Shown here: positions 32,838 to 41,209 of the stretch, piece by piece
Position numbering within the stretch: the first letter of the stretch is position 1
Layout of the letters: the number at the start of each line of letters is the position of its first letter
Assembly (NCBI RefSeq): GCF_050433445.1
Contig: NZ_JBNPXF010000024.1
Span: 1 to 53,887 of the forward strand
Source: Kroppenstedtia sanguinis
GTDB taxonomy: Bacteria > Bacillota > Bacilli > Thermoactinomycetales > DSM-45169
Reading direction: 5' to 3'
Length of the DNA stretch: 53,887 bases
Notes under the pieces: model-generated
What the model saw: the letters and a program-made list of their open reading frames with translations, nothing else
Told to the model about the DNA's origin: nothing
The model's database searches: none
Made by a program: the position numbers and the translations under genes

Positions 32838-33284
32838 ATGGAACAAACTTTTATCATGGTGAAACCCGACGGGGTTCAACGGGGATTGGTGGGGGAAATC
32901 GTTGCCCGCTTTGAAAGGAAAGGATTTCAGATGGTGGGCGGGAAACTGATGACCGTCTCCCGGGAACTGGCCGAGGAGCATTATGCTGAACATAAGGAAA
33001 GGCCTTTTTTTGGGGAGTTGGTTGACTTTATCACCTCCGGCCCGGTGTTCGCCATGGTATGGGCTGGTGAGGATGTGATCGCCACTGCCCGTCACATGAT
33101 GGGAAAAACTAAGCCCTCCGAGGCGGTACCGGGGACGATTCGCGGCGACTTCGGTTTGACCGTGGGCAAAAATATCGTCCATGGTTCCGATTCAGGGGAA
33201 AGCGCCCAGCGGGAGATCCAACTCTGGTTTGGGAGCGATGAACTCTCTTCCTATGACAAATCTATCCATCGTTGGATCTACTGA
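32838..33284 (+). CDS. ndk: Nucleoside diphosphate kinase
   Basis: A 148-residue cytosolic kinase balancing NTP and dNTP pools by a phospho-histidine ping-pong mechanism. The active-site motif NIVHGSDSGESA lies near residues 112-123, and MVKPDGVQRGLVGEI is at the N-terminus. ATG 32838 follows GGAGGCAGG; upstream in-frame codons overlap the promoter. Own promoter and terminator. As in Bacillus it lies between hepT and aroC, but cheR is missing and yunB is present instead. Confidence 0.97.
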   Translation: MEQTFIMVKPDGVQRGLVGEIVARFERKGFQMVGGKLMTVSRELAEEHYAEHKERPFFGELVDFITSGPVFAMVWAGEDVIATARHMMGKTKPSEAVPGTIRGDFGLTVGKNIVHGSDSGESAQREIQLWFGSDELSSYDKSIHRWIY

Positions 33285-33296
33285 TCTGACTTCAGG

Positions 33297-33332
33297 CCGC
33301 CGGCTGTATTTCATCAGCCGGCGGTTTTTGTA
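33297..33332 (+). terminator. Terminator of ndk
   Basis: CCGCCGGCTG pairs perfectly with CAGCCGGCGG over an 8-base loop, followed by five T. Confidence 0.93.
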
Positions 33333-33447
33333 TTTTGCCATCCAGCAGAGGTTTATTCCGGTGGGTCTTGGATCTGGAATTGGGACATAAGATGAAACCA
33401 GTCGAGCATTCACTGCTTCAGATCCATGAAGGTAATGGGGTGAAAAT

Positions 33448-34149
33448 GTGTTTAAGTACAAGCGCCTTCGTGGTCCGCGGAAAAAACGTCACTGGATCCT
33501 GCTCGCTGCACTCTTGCTTCTTTTTGGCGTGGTTTATCTGTTGAATCAACAAGCGGAGTCGACGTTGATGAAACTGGCGAAAGCCAGGGTGAAAAATATC
33601 TCTCAGGAAGCGGTAACCCATGGGATTGATGAAACACGGAAAGATGTAGGCTCTGATCTGGAAAAACTGATGATGCTCAAAAAGTCGGATGGGGGAGACC
33701 TGGAATATGTCGATGTGAGTCCGGAAATCTCGGCAAAGGTTTATGCAATTGCAAGTGAAAAGATTGAGGGCGAGCTAAAAGAATTGGGACGGAAAAATTT
33801 TGGGATTCCCTTGGGAGCGATTTTTCAAAGTAGCCTGTTTACTGAGGTGGGGCCCGAAATTCCGTTGAAAATCTGGCCCAAGGGTGCCACGAAAGTTGAA
33901 TTGGTCCCTAAAATGGAGGCAAAAGGGATTAACACGGTCCAAGTGACGCTCTATTTAAAAGTCGCAAATGAGATGGATATTGTGATTCCGGCGAATCACG
34001 ATGGGGAGGTCCAGATCGATTACACATACCCCTTTCACTCGATCATCCTTCCTGGAGAGGTTCCCGACAACTATTTTTACTATAACAATGATGGCAAAGG
34101 GAAAGGGGTGGAGGGGCCCCTCCCGGTCGTTCCCGTGCCGGGAAAATAG
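33448..34149 (+). CDS. yunB: Sporulation protein YunB
   Basis: A 233-residue membrane-anchored protein: basic N-terminus, one membrane segment (about residues 16-32), and a large outer domain containing the YunB-type stretch IPLGAIFQSSLFTEVGPEIPLKI near residues 119-141 and YPFHSIILPGEVPDNYFY near 195. In B. subtilis YunB is made in the mother cell under sigma-E. GTG 33448 follows ATGGGGTG. Its place between ndk and aroC is unlike B. subtilis, where yunB is elsewhere on the chromosome. Confidence 0.88.
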   Translation: MFKYKRLRGPRKKRHWILLAALLLLFGVVYLLNQQAESTLMKLAKARVKNISQEAVTHGIDETRKDVGSDLEKLMMLKKSDGGDLEYVDVSPEISAKVYAIASEKIEGELKELGRKNFGIPLGAIFQSSLFTEVGPEIPLKIWPKGATKVELVPKMEAKGINTVQVTLYLKVANEMDIVIPANHDGEVQIDYTYPFHSIILPGEVPDNYFYYNNDGKGKGVEGPLPVVPVPGK

Positions 34150-34217
34150 CGCCTATGAATCCTTCGGATTTGCGGAGGGTTGACCATCGGGAGGGGATGC
34201 TTCCAAATTACTCAGAC

Positions 34218-34236
34218 AGGTTTGTTTAACAAACCT
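34218..34236. promoter_or_regulatory. 19-bp palindromic operator candidate upstream of aroC
   Basis: AGGTTTGTTTAACAAACCT is a perfect inverted repeat of 9-base arms around one T. A near-identical site occurs at 48056-48074, also followed by CA. It lies about 140 bases before the aroC start. Confidence 0.55.
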
Positions 34237-34373
34237 CATTTCCTCTAATGAGCGATTTGTCCAGATCGCCCTTTTTCCCGATCGGCTCCTGTGTTATCAT
34301 ACTGCTAACTTTACGCAAATGCAGTGAAGCGGCCAAAACAGAAACAGCAACAGCAGGAGAGGACGGGATCGGT

Positions 34374-35537
34374 ATGCGATACTTGACGGCAGGGGAGTCC
34401 CATGGTCCCCAACTAACATTGATTATCGAGGGCTTGCCTAGCCAAATGCCCTTTTCCAAAGAGAAGGTGGATCAGCAATTGGTTCGGCGCCAGAAGGGGT
34501 ATGGTCGGGGCCGGCGGATGCAGATTGAATCGGATGAGACCCAGATTCTCTCCGGAATTCGTTTTGGTAAGACCACCGGTGCTCCGGTGACCCTGGCTAT
34601 TGAAAATAAGGATTGGAAAAAATGGACGGAGATTATGGGGGTCCATCCGGAGGAAGAGAAAGCGGCCAAACGTCGGGTATCACGCCCTCGCCCAGGACAT
34701 GCGGATCTGAATGGAGCCATCAAATACAAGCATCGGGACATGCGGGATGTCTTAGAACGTTCCAGCGCCCGCGAGACTGCCGCCCGGGTGGCGGTAGGAG
34801 CAGTGGTTCGCCAATTGCTGGAGTACTGCGGAATCCGGCTGGCGGGTCATGTGGTTCGGATCGGTTCGGTGGGAACTCGTCGCCTTGCGGGCTGGACGGC
34901 GACGGAGATTGCGGAAAGGTCGGAAGCCTCTCCGGTACGATGTTTAGATCCCGAGGCGGAAAAAGAGATGATCCGCTGTATCGATGAGGCCAAGCAGGAG
35001 GGGGACAGCCTAGGCGGTGTCGTCGAAGTGGTGGTGGAGAACGTCCCCGTCGGCCTCGGCAGTCACGTTCACTGGGATCGGAAGCTGGATGCCCGGCTGG
35101 TTCAGGCCATCGTCAGCATCAATGCCTTCAAGGGGGCGGAGATTGGAATCGGTTTTGAGGCCGGGAAGCTGAAAGGATCGCAGGTGCATGATGAGATCCT
35201 CTGGTCTGAAGAGAAGGGATTTTATCGGGGGAGTAATCGTCTGGGTGGTTTTGAGGGGGGGATGACCAACGGCGAGGCGATCGTGGTCCGTGGGGTGATG
35301 AAGCCGATCCCAACGCTGTACAAACCTCTTCGCAGTGTGGATCTGGACAGCAAAGAGCCTTTTGCAGCCAGCATTGAGCGTTCGGATAACTGCGCGGTGC
35401 CAGCGGCCAGCGTGGTTGCAGAAAATGTGGTCGCCTGGGAAATTGCGCAGGCTCTGTTGGAGACATTCAGTTCCGACACAGCCGAAGATCTCCTGCGAGA
35501 AGTGATGCACCGTCGGGAGGAGGCTCGCAAGTTTTGA
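34374..35537 (+). CDS. aroC: Chorismate synthase
   Basis: A 387-residue FMN-dependent enzyme converting EPSP to chorismate, the branch point to Trp, Phe and Tyr (called AroF in B. subtilis). The N-terminal GESHGPQL near residues 7-14, GRGRRM, the RPGHADL stretch near 105 and RSSARETAARVAVGA near 129 are family hallmarks. ATG 34374 follows AGGAGAGG. It heads the aromatic operon; the aroB start overlaps its stop by four bases. Confidence 0.95.
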   Translation: MRYLTAGESHGPQLTLIIEGLPSQMPFSKEKVDQQLVRRQKGYGRGRRMQIESDETQILSGIRFGKTTGAPVTLAIENKDWKKWTEIMGVHPEEEKAAKRRVSRPRPGHADLNGAIKYKHRDMRDVLERSSARETAARVAVGAVVRQLLEYCGIRLAGHVVRIGSVGTRRLAGWTATEIAERSEASPVRCLDPEAEKEMIRCIDEAKQEGDSLGGVVEVVVENVPVGLGSHVHWDRKLDARLVQAIVSINAFKGAEIGIGFEAGKLKGSQVHDEILWSEEKGFYRGSNRLGGFEGGMTNGEAIVVRGVMKPIPTLYKPLRSVDLDSKEPFAASIERSDNCAVPAASVVAENVVAWEIAQALLETFSSDTAEDLLREVMHRREEARKF

Positions 35538-36637
35538 TAAAAACACTGCAGGTTCAGACCCGGGAAGGAAGCTATCCCATTCATATCGGGGCTGGTTTGC
35601 ACGGTTGCCTGCCGGATTTATTGCAAGAGATCGGCTGGAACAGGGAGCGCCGGTTGATGTTGGTGACAGATGATCAGGTGGGCCCTCTTTATGGTGAGTA
35701 CGTCATCCAGGGGTTGAAGGATCATGGCTTTCAGGCGAGCTGTCTCACGGTACCGGCGGGGGAGGGTTCCAAAAAACTGTCCCAGCTGGAAGAGATGGTA
35801 GGAGATTGTCTCCAGGCCGGCTTGGATCGTTCCAGTGCCATTCTGGCACTAGGCGGCGGAGTGGTGGGGGATTTGGCGGGTTTTTTGGCCGCTTCCTATA
35901 TGCGAGGCATCCCCTTCATCCAGTTGCCGACCACCCTTTTGGCCCATGACAGTAGTGTGGGGGGGAAAGTGGGGGTGAACCATCCTCTTGGAAAAAATAT
36001 GATCGGCGCCTTTCATCAACCCTCGATGGTGGTATTCGATGTGAATACATTGAATACGTTGCCGGAGCGGGAGGTGGCTTCTGGCTACGCTGAAGTGGTG
36101 AAACACGCCCTCATCCGGGATGCGGATTTTGTCTGCTGGCTGGAGGAGAGAGTGGACTCCTTGAGACGACTGGAACCGGATTCGGTTTCGGAAGCGATTT
36201 GGAGGGGGTGTGCCGTCAAAGGGGAAGTGGTCTCCCAGGATGAGAAGGAAGCCGGATTGCGGGCGATTCTCAATTATGGTCACACCATCGGCCATGCTTT
36301 GGAAGCGACAGCAGGATACGGGGTGCTGACGCACGGGGAAGCGGTGGCAATCGGTATGGTGGGTGAAGCCATGTTGGCGGAAGAGCTGGGGCTTTGTCCC
36401 CCTGTGTCAGAGCGGACGGCTCGTCTGTTATCCTCTTTTGGCCTTCCTACGCGTCTCACCCTGGAGATCGCAGATGAGGAACTCCTGGAGAGAATGCGCC
36501 GGGATAAGAAGGTAAAACAAGGAAGGCTTACCTTTATACTTCCTCGGGAGGTCGGCTGTGTGGATCGGATCGGCGGGGTGGAGGAATCGGTGATCCGACG
36601 AGCTCTCGATCGGTTGAGAGGGGGTGGAGAAGGGTGA
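35534..36637 (+). CDS. aroB: 3-dehydroquinate synthase
   Basis: A 367-residue NAD- and zinc-dependent enzyme of the shikimate pathway. It shows GGGVVGDLAGFLAASYMRGI near residues 104-123, PTTLLAHDSSVGGKVGVNH, and the metal-ligand stretch LNYGHTIGHALE near 247. The start is TTG 35534, sharing bases with the aroC stop (TTGA), with GGGAGGAGG about ten bases upstream. The aroH start in turn overlaps its stop, so the three genes are coupled. Confidence 0.95.
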   Translation: MIKTLQVQTREGSYPIHIGAGLHGCLPDLLQEIGWNRERRLMLVTDDQVGPLYGEYVIQGLKDHGFQASCLTVPAGEGSKKLSQLEEMVGDCLQAGLDRSSAILALGGGVVGDLAGFLAASYMRGIPFIQLPTTLLAHDSSVGGKVGVNHPLGKNMIGAFHQPSMVVFDVNTLNTLPEREVASGYAEVVKHALIRDADFVCWLEERVDSLRRLEPDSVSEAIWRGCAVKGEVVSQDEKEAGLRAILNYGHTIGHALEATAGYGVLTHGEAVAIGMVGEAMLAEELGLCPPVSERTARLLSSFGLPTRLTLEIADEELLERMRRDKKVKQGRLTFILPREVGCVDRIGGVEESVIRRALDRLRGGGEG

Positions 36638-36999
36638 GCCTGCGTGGAATCCGAGGGGCGACGACGGTTTCCGCCAATGAATCGGAAGCGATTCTGAATG
36701 CCACCCGAGAACTGTTGGGTGAGATGACCGAGAAAAACGGAGTCCGCCCGGCGGATATCGCCAGTGTGTTTGCCACGATGAGTCCCGATTTAAATGCCAC
36801 GTTTCCCGCTCGGGGGATCCGGACGATCCCCGGGTGGAAAGAGGTCCCGTTGATGTGTGCTACTGAGGTGGATGTCCCCGGTGCTTTGCAAAAATGCATC
36901 CGTCTGCTGATCCTTGCGAACTCCGATGAGGATGCTTCTGGGATCCAGCACGTCTATCTGCGAGAAGCCCGGCAATTGCGCCCAGATTTGGTGGAATAA
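36634..36999 (+). CDS. aroH: Chorismate mutase, AroH class
   Basis: A 121-residue monofunctional chorismate mutase of the trimeric AroH fold (not the all-helical AroQ fold), making prephenate. The N-terminus SLRGIRGATTV with its active-site Arg, SVFATMSPDLNATFPA and the conserved VPLMCATEVDVPGALQKCIR match B. subtilis AroH (127 residues). GTG 36634 overlaps the aroB stop (GTGA). Transcripts reaching its end meet the TRAP-controlled trp leader. Confidence 0.95.
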   Translation: MSLRGIRGATTVSANESEAILNATRELLGEMTEKNGVRPADIASVFATMSPDLNATFPARGIRTIPGWKEVPLMCATEVDVPGALQKCIRLLILANSDEDASGIQHVYLREARQLRPDLVE

Positions 37000-37056
37000 T
37001 AGACGGATTTTTGTGGTTGACATGAATCCTTCTCTTCAGTAAAGTAGGATTAAGCC

Positions 37057-37165
37057 GAGAGCAGAGATGAGTATTAGAATAGATGAGACGAGATGAGCAG
37101 AGGAGAGCTGAGCGGGAGTGTACGGACCCCGACCGGAGCCACTGTGCTTCGGTCTTTTTATTTTC
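37057..37165 (+). promoter_or_regulatory. trp leader: TRAP binding site plus attenuator terminator
   Basis: Eleven (G/T)AG triplets begin at 37064, 37069, 37075, 37080, 37085, 37090, 37095, 37100, 37105, 37110 and 37116, almost all at 5-base spacing (an extra GAG is at 37057). A terminator follows: GACCGGAGC (37131-37139) pairs with GCTTCGGTC (37146-37154) and then TTTTTATTTT. This is the B. subtilis trp attenuator layout: tryptophan-loaded TRAP would wrap the triplets, block the antiterminator and cause termination before trpE. Confidence 0.93.
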
Positions 37166-37217
37166 TCCTTTTTCCTCTGGCTCCGATGGGTCTCAATCCC
37201 AAGGAGGGAGCCTGATT

Positions 37218-38735
37218 ATGTATACCCCCACACTGGATGAAGTGAGGGCCTATGCCCCTCGTTTTTCCACCATTCCTATTTGTAAAACGGTATTTGCCGA
37301 TTTGGAGACACCGATCAGCCTGCACCGGCGGTTAGGGGAACGACCCTATTCCTTTTTGTTGGAAAGTGCTGAAAATAAGGGGCGAAGGGGTCGCTATTCA
37401 TTTATTGGAGCGGATCCTTTGCTGGTGTTTCAAAGCACGGGCCATCAAGTCACGATCACAGAAAAGGGCAGAGAACGAACATTTGCCACCGAGGATCCCT
37501 TCCAAGTGGTGAAAGAACTTTTGCAAAAGTACCGTTCTCCACGGTATTTGGGTTATCCGCCTTTTTTGGGTGGGGCGGTAGGGTATGTGGGATATGATGC
37601 GGTGGCTCTTCAGGAGCCGACCCTTCTCCGCAAGGAACCTCCTCGCTCCAGGGATCTTCATCTGATGTTTTGTGACCGGTTGATCATTGTGGACCATCTG
37701 CGGCAAGAGTGGATCTGGGTGATCCATCTGCACGTGAATCCTGAAATGACGCCGGAGATGCTTGATCGTGCTTATGAGGAAACATTGGCTGAGCTGGATC
37801 GATGGATGGAAGAGGTATTATCCAGGGAACCTTCCTTTACACCATTGCCGATTGCGGAAGCCGTGGGAGAGGTGGATTTCGATCGCGATCCCATGATTTC
37901 CAATCTAAGCAAAGAAGAGTACTGCGACCGAGTGCTACGGGGCTTGGAAGCGATTCGACAGGGGGATCTTTTTCAAGTGGTTCCCTCCCAGCGGTGGGAG
38001 TGGAGGAATCCTCCTCCGGCTCCCGAGGTGTATCGCGTGTTGCGTCTGCTCAATCCCTCCCCGTATATGTATTGTCTCACCCTGGGTGATGAGGCAGTGG
38101 TAGGGGCTTCTCCGGAATTATTGGTTCGGGTAAGTGACGGAAAAATTGAGACACGACCCATCGCCGGCACCCGTCCCCGGGGGAGAGATGAGGCAGAGGA
38201 TGCGGCTCTGGCCGCCGAATTGCTAAAGGATGAGAAAGAACGGGCGGAGCATGACATGCTGGTGGATCTGAGTCGGCAGGATCTGGGGAAAGTCTCGAAA
38301 TCCGGCTCCGTGCAGGTGACGGAAGCGATGACGGTGGAACGCTACTCCCATGTGATGCATTTGGTCTCTCATGTTACAGGGGAGCTGAGAGAAGGCGTGG
38401 ACCCTCTGGAAGGATTTCAGGCTTGTTTCCCTGCGGGAACGGTTTCCGGCGCGCCTAAAAACCGGGCGCTGGCAAAGATCGCCGAACTGGAAGAGGAGAG
38501 TCGGGGCGTTTATGCTGGAGCGATCGGGTATTTTTCTTTTAATGGCAGTCTGGATAGCTGCATTACCATCCGGACGATCCATTTTCAGAAGGATTCTGCT
38601 TTGATTCAGGCGGGCGCCGGAGTGGTTGACGGTTCGGTTCCAGAAAGAGAGTACGAGGAGTCCAGGAACAAAGCCCGAGGACTGATCCGTGCCTTGGCTT
38701 TGACGGAAGGATTATTCAAACCCATGGGGAGATGA
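37218..38735 (+). CDS. trpE: Anthranilate synthase component I
   Basis: A 505-residue chorismate-using subunit of anthranilate synthase. The C-terminal catalytic half shows IRQGDLFQVVPSQRW near residue 251, NPSPYMYCL, the PIAGTRPRGR motif near 319 and FPAGTVSGAPKNRA near 414. ATG 37218 follows AAGGAGGGAG; codons upstream in frame are the TRAP leader. The glutaminase subunit gene trpG is absent from the operon, as in B. subtilis, where it is shared with folate synthesis elsewhere. Overlaps the beginning of the trpD control region. Confidence 0.96.
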   Translation: MYTPTLDEVRAYAPRFSTIPICKTVFADLETPISLHRRLGERPYSFLLESAENKGRRGRYSFIGADPLLVFQSTGHQVTITEKGRERTFATEDPFQVVKELLQKYRSPRYLGYPPFLGGAVGYVGYDAVALQEPTLLRKEPPRSRDLHLMFCDRLIIVDHLRQEWIWVIHLHVNPEMTPEMLDRAYEETLAELDRWMEEVLSREPSFTPLPIAEAVGEVDFDRDPMISNLSKEEYCDRVLRGLEAIRQGDLFQVVPSQRWEWRNPPPAPEVYRVLRLLNPSPYMYCLTLGDEAVVGASPELLVRVSDGKIETRPIAGTRPRGRDEAEDAALAAELLKDEKERAEHDMLVDLSRQDLGKVSKSGSVQVTEAMTVERYSHVMHLVSHVTGELREGVDPLEGFQACFPAGTVSGAPKNRALAKIAELEEESRGVYAGAIGYFSFNGSLDSCITIRTIHFQKDSALIQAGAGVVDGSVPEREYEESRNKARGLIRALALTEGLFKPMGR

Positions 38736-38773
38736 AAGGAGAGCGGAGCATAGTGGAGCGGAGCTTAGTGAAG
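38736..38773 (+). promoter_or_regulatory. Candidate second TRAP-binding array over the trpD start
   Basis: Eight NAG triplets lie at exact 5-base intervals (38736, 38741, 38746, 38751, 38756, 38761, 38766, 38771); the middle six are GAG, GAG, TAG, GAG, GAG, TAG. They span the trpD ribosome binding site and GTG start. The sequence contains a 15-base tandem duplication (38741-38755 and 38756-38770, one difference), which created the doubled triplets. By analogy with TRAP sites at trpG and trpP of B. subtilis, bound TRAP would block ribosome entry. Confidence 0.55.
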
Positions 38774-39778
38774 CTGATGGCGAAAGAAGATTTGAATCGT
38801 TCGGAGTCAGAGACTTTAATGGGGGCGATGATGGATGGGAAATTGCCGCCGGCGCAAGCGGCTGCCGTATTGACGGCTTTGCGGATCAAGGGCGAGACGG
38901 TGGAGGAGCTGGTAGGGCTGGCGATTTCCATGCGAGCCCGAGCACATCAACTTTCCATGGTCCCTCCCCAGGCGGTAGATACCTGCGGCACGGGGGGGGA
39001 CGGGGGCAAAACCTTTAATATTTCCACTGCCGCTGCCATTGTGGCCGCCGCCGCGGGGGTGTCGGTAGCCAAACACGGAAATCGGGCGGTTTCCGGAAAG
39101 AGTGGCAGCGCTGACGTTTTGGAAGCTCTCGGCGTGGGGATTCAACTCTCGCCAGCAGAGGCGGAGCAGACATTGGCGGAGACCGGAATCTGTTTTTTGT
39201 TTGCCCCCTTGTTTCACAAGGCGCTGAAACAAGTGTCGCCGATTCGGAAGGAACTGGGTTTTCGTACTTGTTTCAACTTGGCTGGACCTCTGGCCAATCC
39301 GGCGGGGGTTCGGCGACAACTGGTGGGAGTGTTTGATCCAGGGTTGACGGAAACTTTGGCCCGGGTCCTCTTGTCTTTGGGAACGGAACGGGCCATGGTG
39401 GTTGCTGGCCTAGATGGAGTGGATGAGATTACACTGATGGAAGAAACCCAGGTCAGTGAAGTATGCGATGGTCACGTTCGCACCTATCGCGTTTCCCCAG
39501 AGGAACTAGGCTTGAAGCGGTGTTCTCCTGGGGCCTTGTCTGGGGGAGATGCCGTTGATAATGCCCGGATCATCCGCGACATTTTCCAGGGAAAGCCGGG
39601 CCCCTGCCGAGACGTGGTTCTGGCCAATACCGGGGCAGTACTCACCATTGCAGGTCTGGCAGGAGGGTTGCAAGAAGGCATCCAGCTCGCAAGGAAAACG
39701 GTGGACGAGGGACGGGCGTTGGCCAAGTTGGAGGAGATGGTGGTGGGGAGAGGAAAGGAGGTTTCCCATGTTTCTTGA
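38753..39778 (+). CDS. trpD: Anthranilate phosphoribosyltransferase
   Basis: A 341-residue enzyme that attaches phosphoribosyl from PRPP to anthranilate. It shows VDTCGTGGDGGKTFNIST near residues 76-93, KHGNRAVSGKSGSADVLEALG near 105-125 and the KELGFRTCFNLAGPLANP region near 164. GTG 38753 is chosen because AAAGGAGAG lies nine bases before it; an ATG at 38732, overlapping the trpE stop, would add seven residues. Its initiation region carries the phased (G/T)AG array. Ends overlapping the trpC start by 11 bases. Confidence 0.94.
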   Translation: MERSLVKLMAKEDLNRSESETLMGAMMDGKLPPAQAAAVLTALRIKGETVEELVGLAISMRARAHQLSMVPPQAVDTCGTGGDGGKTFNISTAAAIVAAAAGVSVAKHGNRAVSGKSGSADVLEALGVGIQLSPAEAEQTLAETGICFLFAPLFHKALKQVSPIRKELGFRTCFNLAGPLANPAGVRRQLVGVFDPGLTETLARVLLSLGTERAMVVAGLDGVDEITLMEETQVSEVCDGHVRTYRVSPEELGLKRCSPGALSGGDAVDNARIIRDIFQGKPGPCRDVVLANTGAVLTIAGLAGGLQEGIQLARKTVDEGRALAKLEEMVVGRGKEVSHVS

Positions 39779-40553
39779 AGAGATCGTAGATGGGAAGAAA
39801 AAGGAGATTGAGGAGCTGAAGGAACGTTTGGGGGAGAGGGAAGATCGAGAGGCCCGTCAGTCGCCACCGGTCCGGTCACTGGTGGCCGCTCTGGAGAAGA
39901 GGGCTTCCTCTCCGGGATTGATTGCCGAGGTGAAACCCGCTTCCCCTTCCAAAGGGGATATTCGTCCCGATGTGGATCCGGTGATGACAGCTCGAGAATA
40001 TGAAGCCGGCGGGGCGGCGGCGGTTTCGGTGCTGACGGAAGCGACATATTTCAAAGGGAGTCTAACCTCTCTGACCCAGGTGAAAGAGAGGGTGGGGCTT
40101 CCTATTCTGCGCAAAGATTTTATCCTAGATCCTTTGCAATTGGTGGAGAGCCGTTTGGCAGGGTCGGATGCGGTACTGTTGATCGCTGCCCTGTTGTCTG
40201 GGGAAAAGATGGGAACCTTGGTCCAGGAGGCCCACGAACTGGGGTTGGAGGTGCTGGCTGAAGTTCACGGGGAAGATGAGCTGGAACGAACCTTGGCGGC
40301 GGGTCCCGATGTGCTGGGGATCAATAATCGGAATCTGCACACCTTTGAGACCGATCTGTCAGTGACGGAGAGGTTGCGAAACCGAATTCCCGCTGCGATT
40401 CCAGTGATTGGAGAGAGCGGTGTCCATTCACGGAGAGATTTTCAACGCTTGGCCCGGGCAGGAGTAGATGGGATTTTGGTAGGAGAATATCTGATGCGTC
40501 ACGCTTCGCCCCGGGAAGCGGCAGAAAGTTTAACGACAGGGGTGCGAGCATGA
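39768..40553 (+). CDS. trpC: Indole-3-glycerol phosphate synthase
   Basis: A 261-residue (beta/alpha)8 enzyme closing the indole ring. The motifs GLIAEVKPASPSKG near residues 45-58, VLTEATYFKGS, LRKDFILDPLQ near 108, the INNRNLHTFETDL stretch near 181 and ESGVHSRRD near 211 are typical. ATG 39768 follows AAAGGAGG inside the end of trpD. The next gene, trpF, begins on its stop codon (ATGA). Confidence 0.95.
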   Translation: MFLEEIVDGKKKEIEELKERLGEREDREARQSPPVRSLVAALEKRASSPGLIAEVKPASPSKGDIRPDVDPVMTAREYEAGGAAAVSVLTEATYFKGSLTSLTQVKERVGLPILRKDFILDPLQLVESRLAGSDAVLLIAALLSGEKMGTLVQEAHELGLEVLAEVHGEDELERTLAAGPDVLGINNRNLHTFETDLSVTERLRNRIPAAIPVIGESGVHSRRDFQRLARAGVDGILVGEYLMRHASPREAAESLTTGVRA

Positions 40554-41209
40554 GTCCCACTTTTGTCAAAGTGTGTGGGCTGCGCTCGCCAGAGGATGCC
40601 GAGAAGCTGGAGGGTCTCGATGTTACCGCCGCCGGGTTGATTTTCGTCCCAGGCCGCCATCGTCAGGTGACCCCTGAAGAGGGGGCGGCGATTGCGGCTC
40701 ATCTTCCCCGGGGGGTGCTGAAGGCAGGGGTGTTTATCAATCCGACCCAGAAGGAGTTGTTGTCTGTACTGGATCAGGTTCCTCTGGATCTGATTCAGCT
40801 CCACGGGGAGGAGTCTCCGCAGTTTTGCGAGTGGCTGAAGGAGCAAGGGCAGGTCCACGTGGTGAAGGTGTTCCACATGGGGGAAAGCTTGCCTGTTTCT
40901 TGGGAGGAGTATGCTCCTTATATCGATGCGGTTCTATTGGATTCTTCCACAGGCCAAAAGCGGGGGGGAACGGGGAAGAGCTTCCCCTGGCAATGGATTC
41001 CGAATGAAAAAAAGCGTTGGCGGCGCTGGGAGCTTCCGGTTTGGGTGGCAGGCGGGCTCTCTCCTGACAATGTGGAGAGGCTGTTGCAGGAGTATGCTCC
41101 CGACGGCGTGGATGTTTCCGGTGGGGTGGAGATGAAGGGTGGGAAAGATCGGAATAAAATCAGTCAGTTCGTGGAGAGGGTGAGGCAGTATGACCGTCAA
41201 AACCATTAA
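40550..41209 (+). CDS. trpF: Phosphoribosylanthranilate isomerase
   Basis: A 219-residue (beta/alpha)8 enzyme doing the Amadori rearrangement between TrpD and TrpC. The N-terminal KVCGLRSPED carries the catalytic Cys, QLHGEESPQFC lies near residue 83, and WVAGGLSPDNV and GVDVSGGVEMKGGKDRNKI near the C-terminus bind phosphate. ATG 40550 overlaps the trpC stop by four bases and the trpB start lies inside its last 20 bases, so coupling is continuous. Confidence 0.94.
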   Translation: MSPTFVKVCGLRSPEDAEKLEGLDVTAAGLIFVPGRHRQVTPEEGAAIAAHLPRGVLKAGVFINPTQKELLSVLDQVPLDLIQLHGEESPQFCEWLKEQGQVHVVKVFHMGESLPVSWEEYAPYIDAVLLDSSTGQKRGGTGKSFPWQWIPNEKKRWRRWELPVWVAGGLSPDNVERLLQEYAPDGVDVSGGVEMKGGKDRNKISQFVERVRQYDRQNH

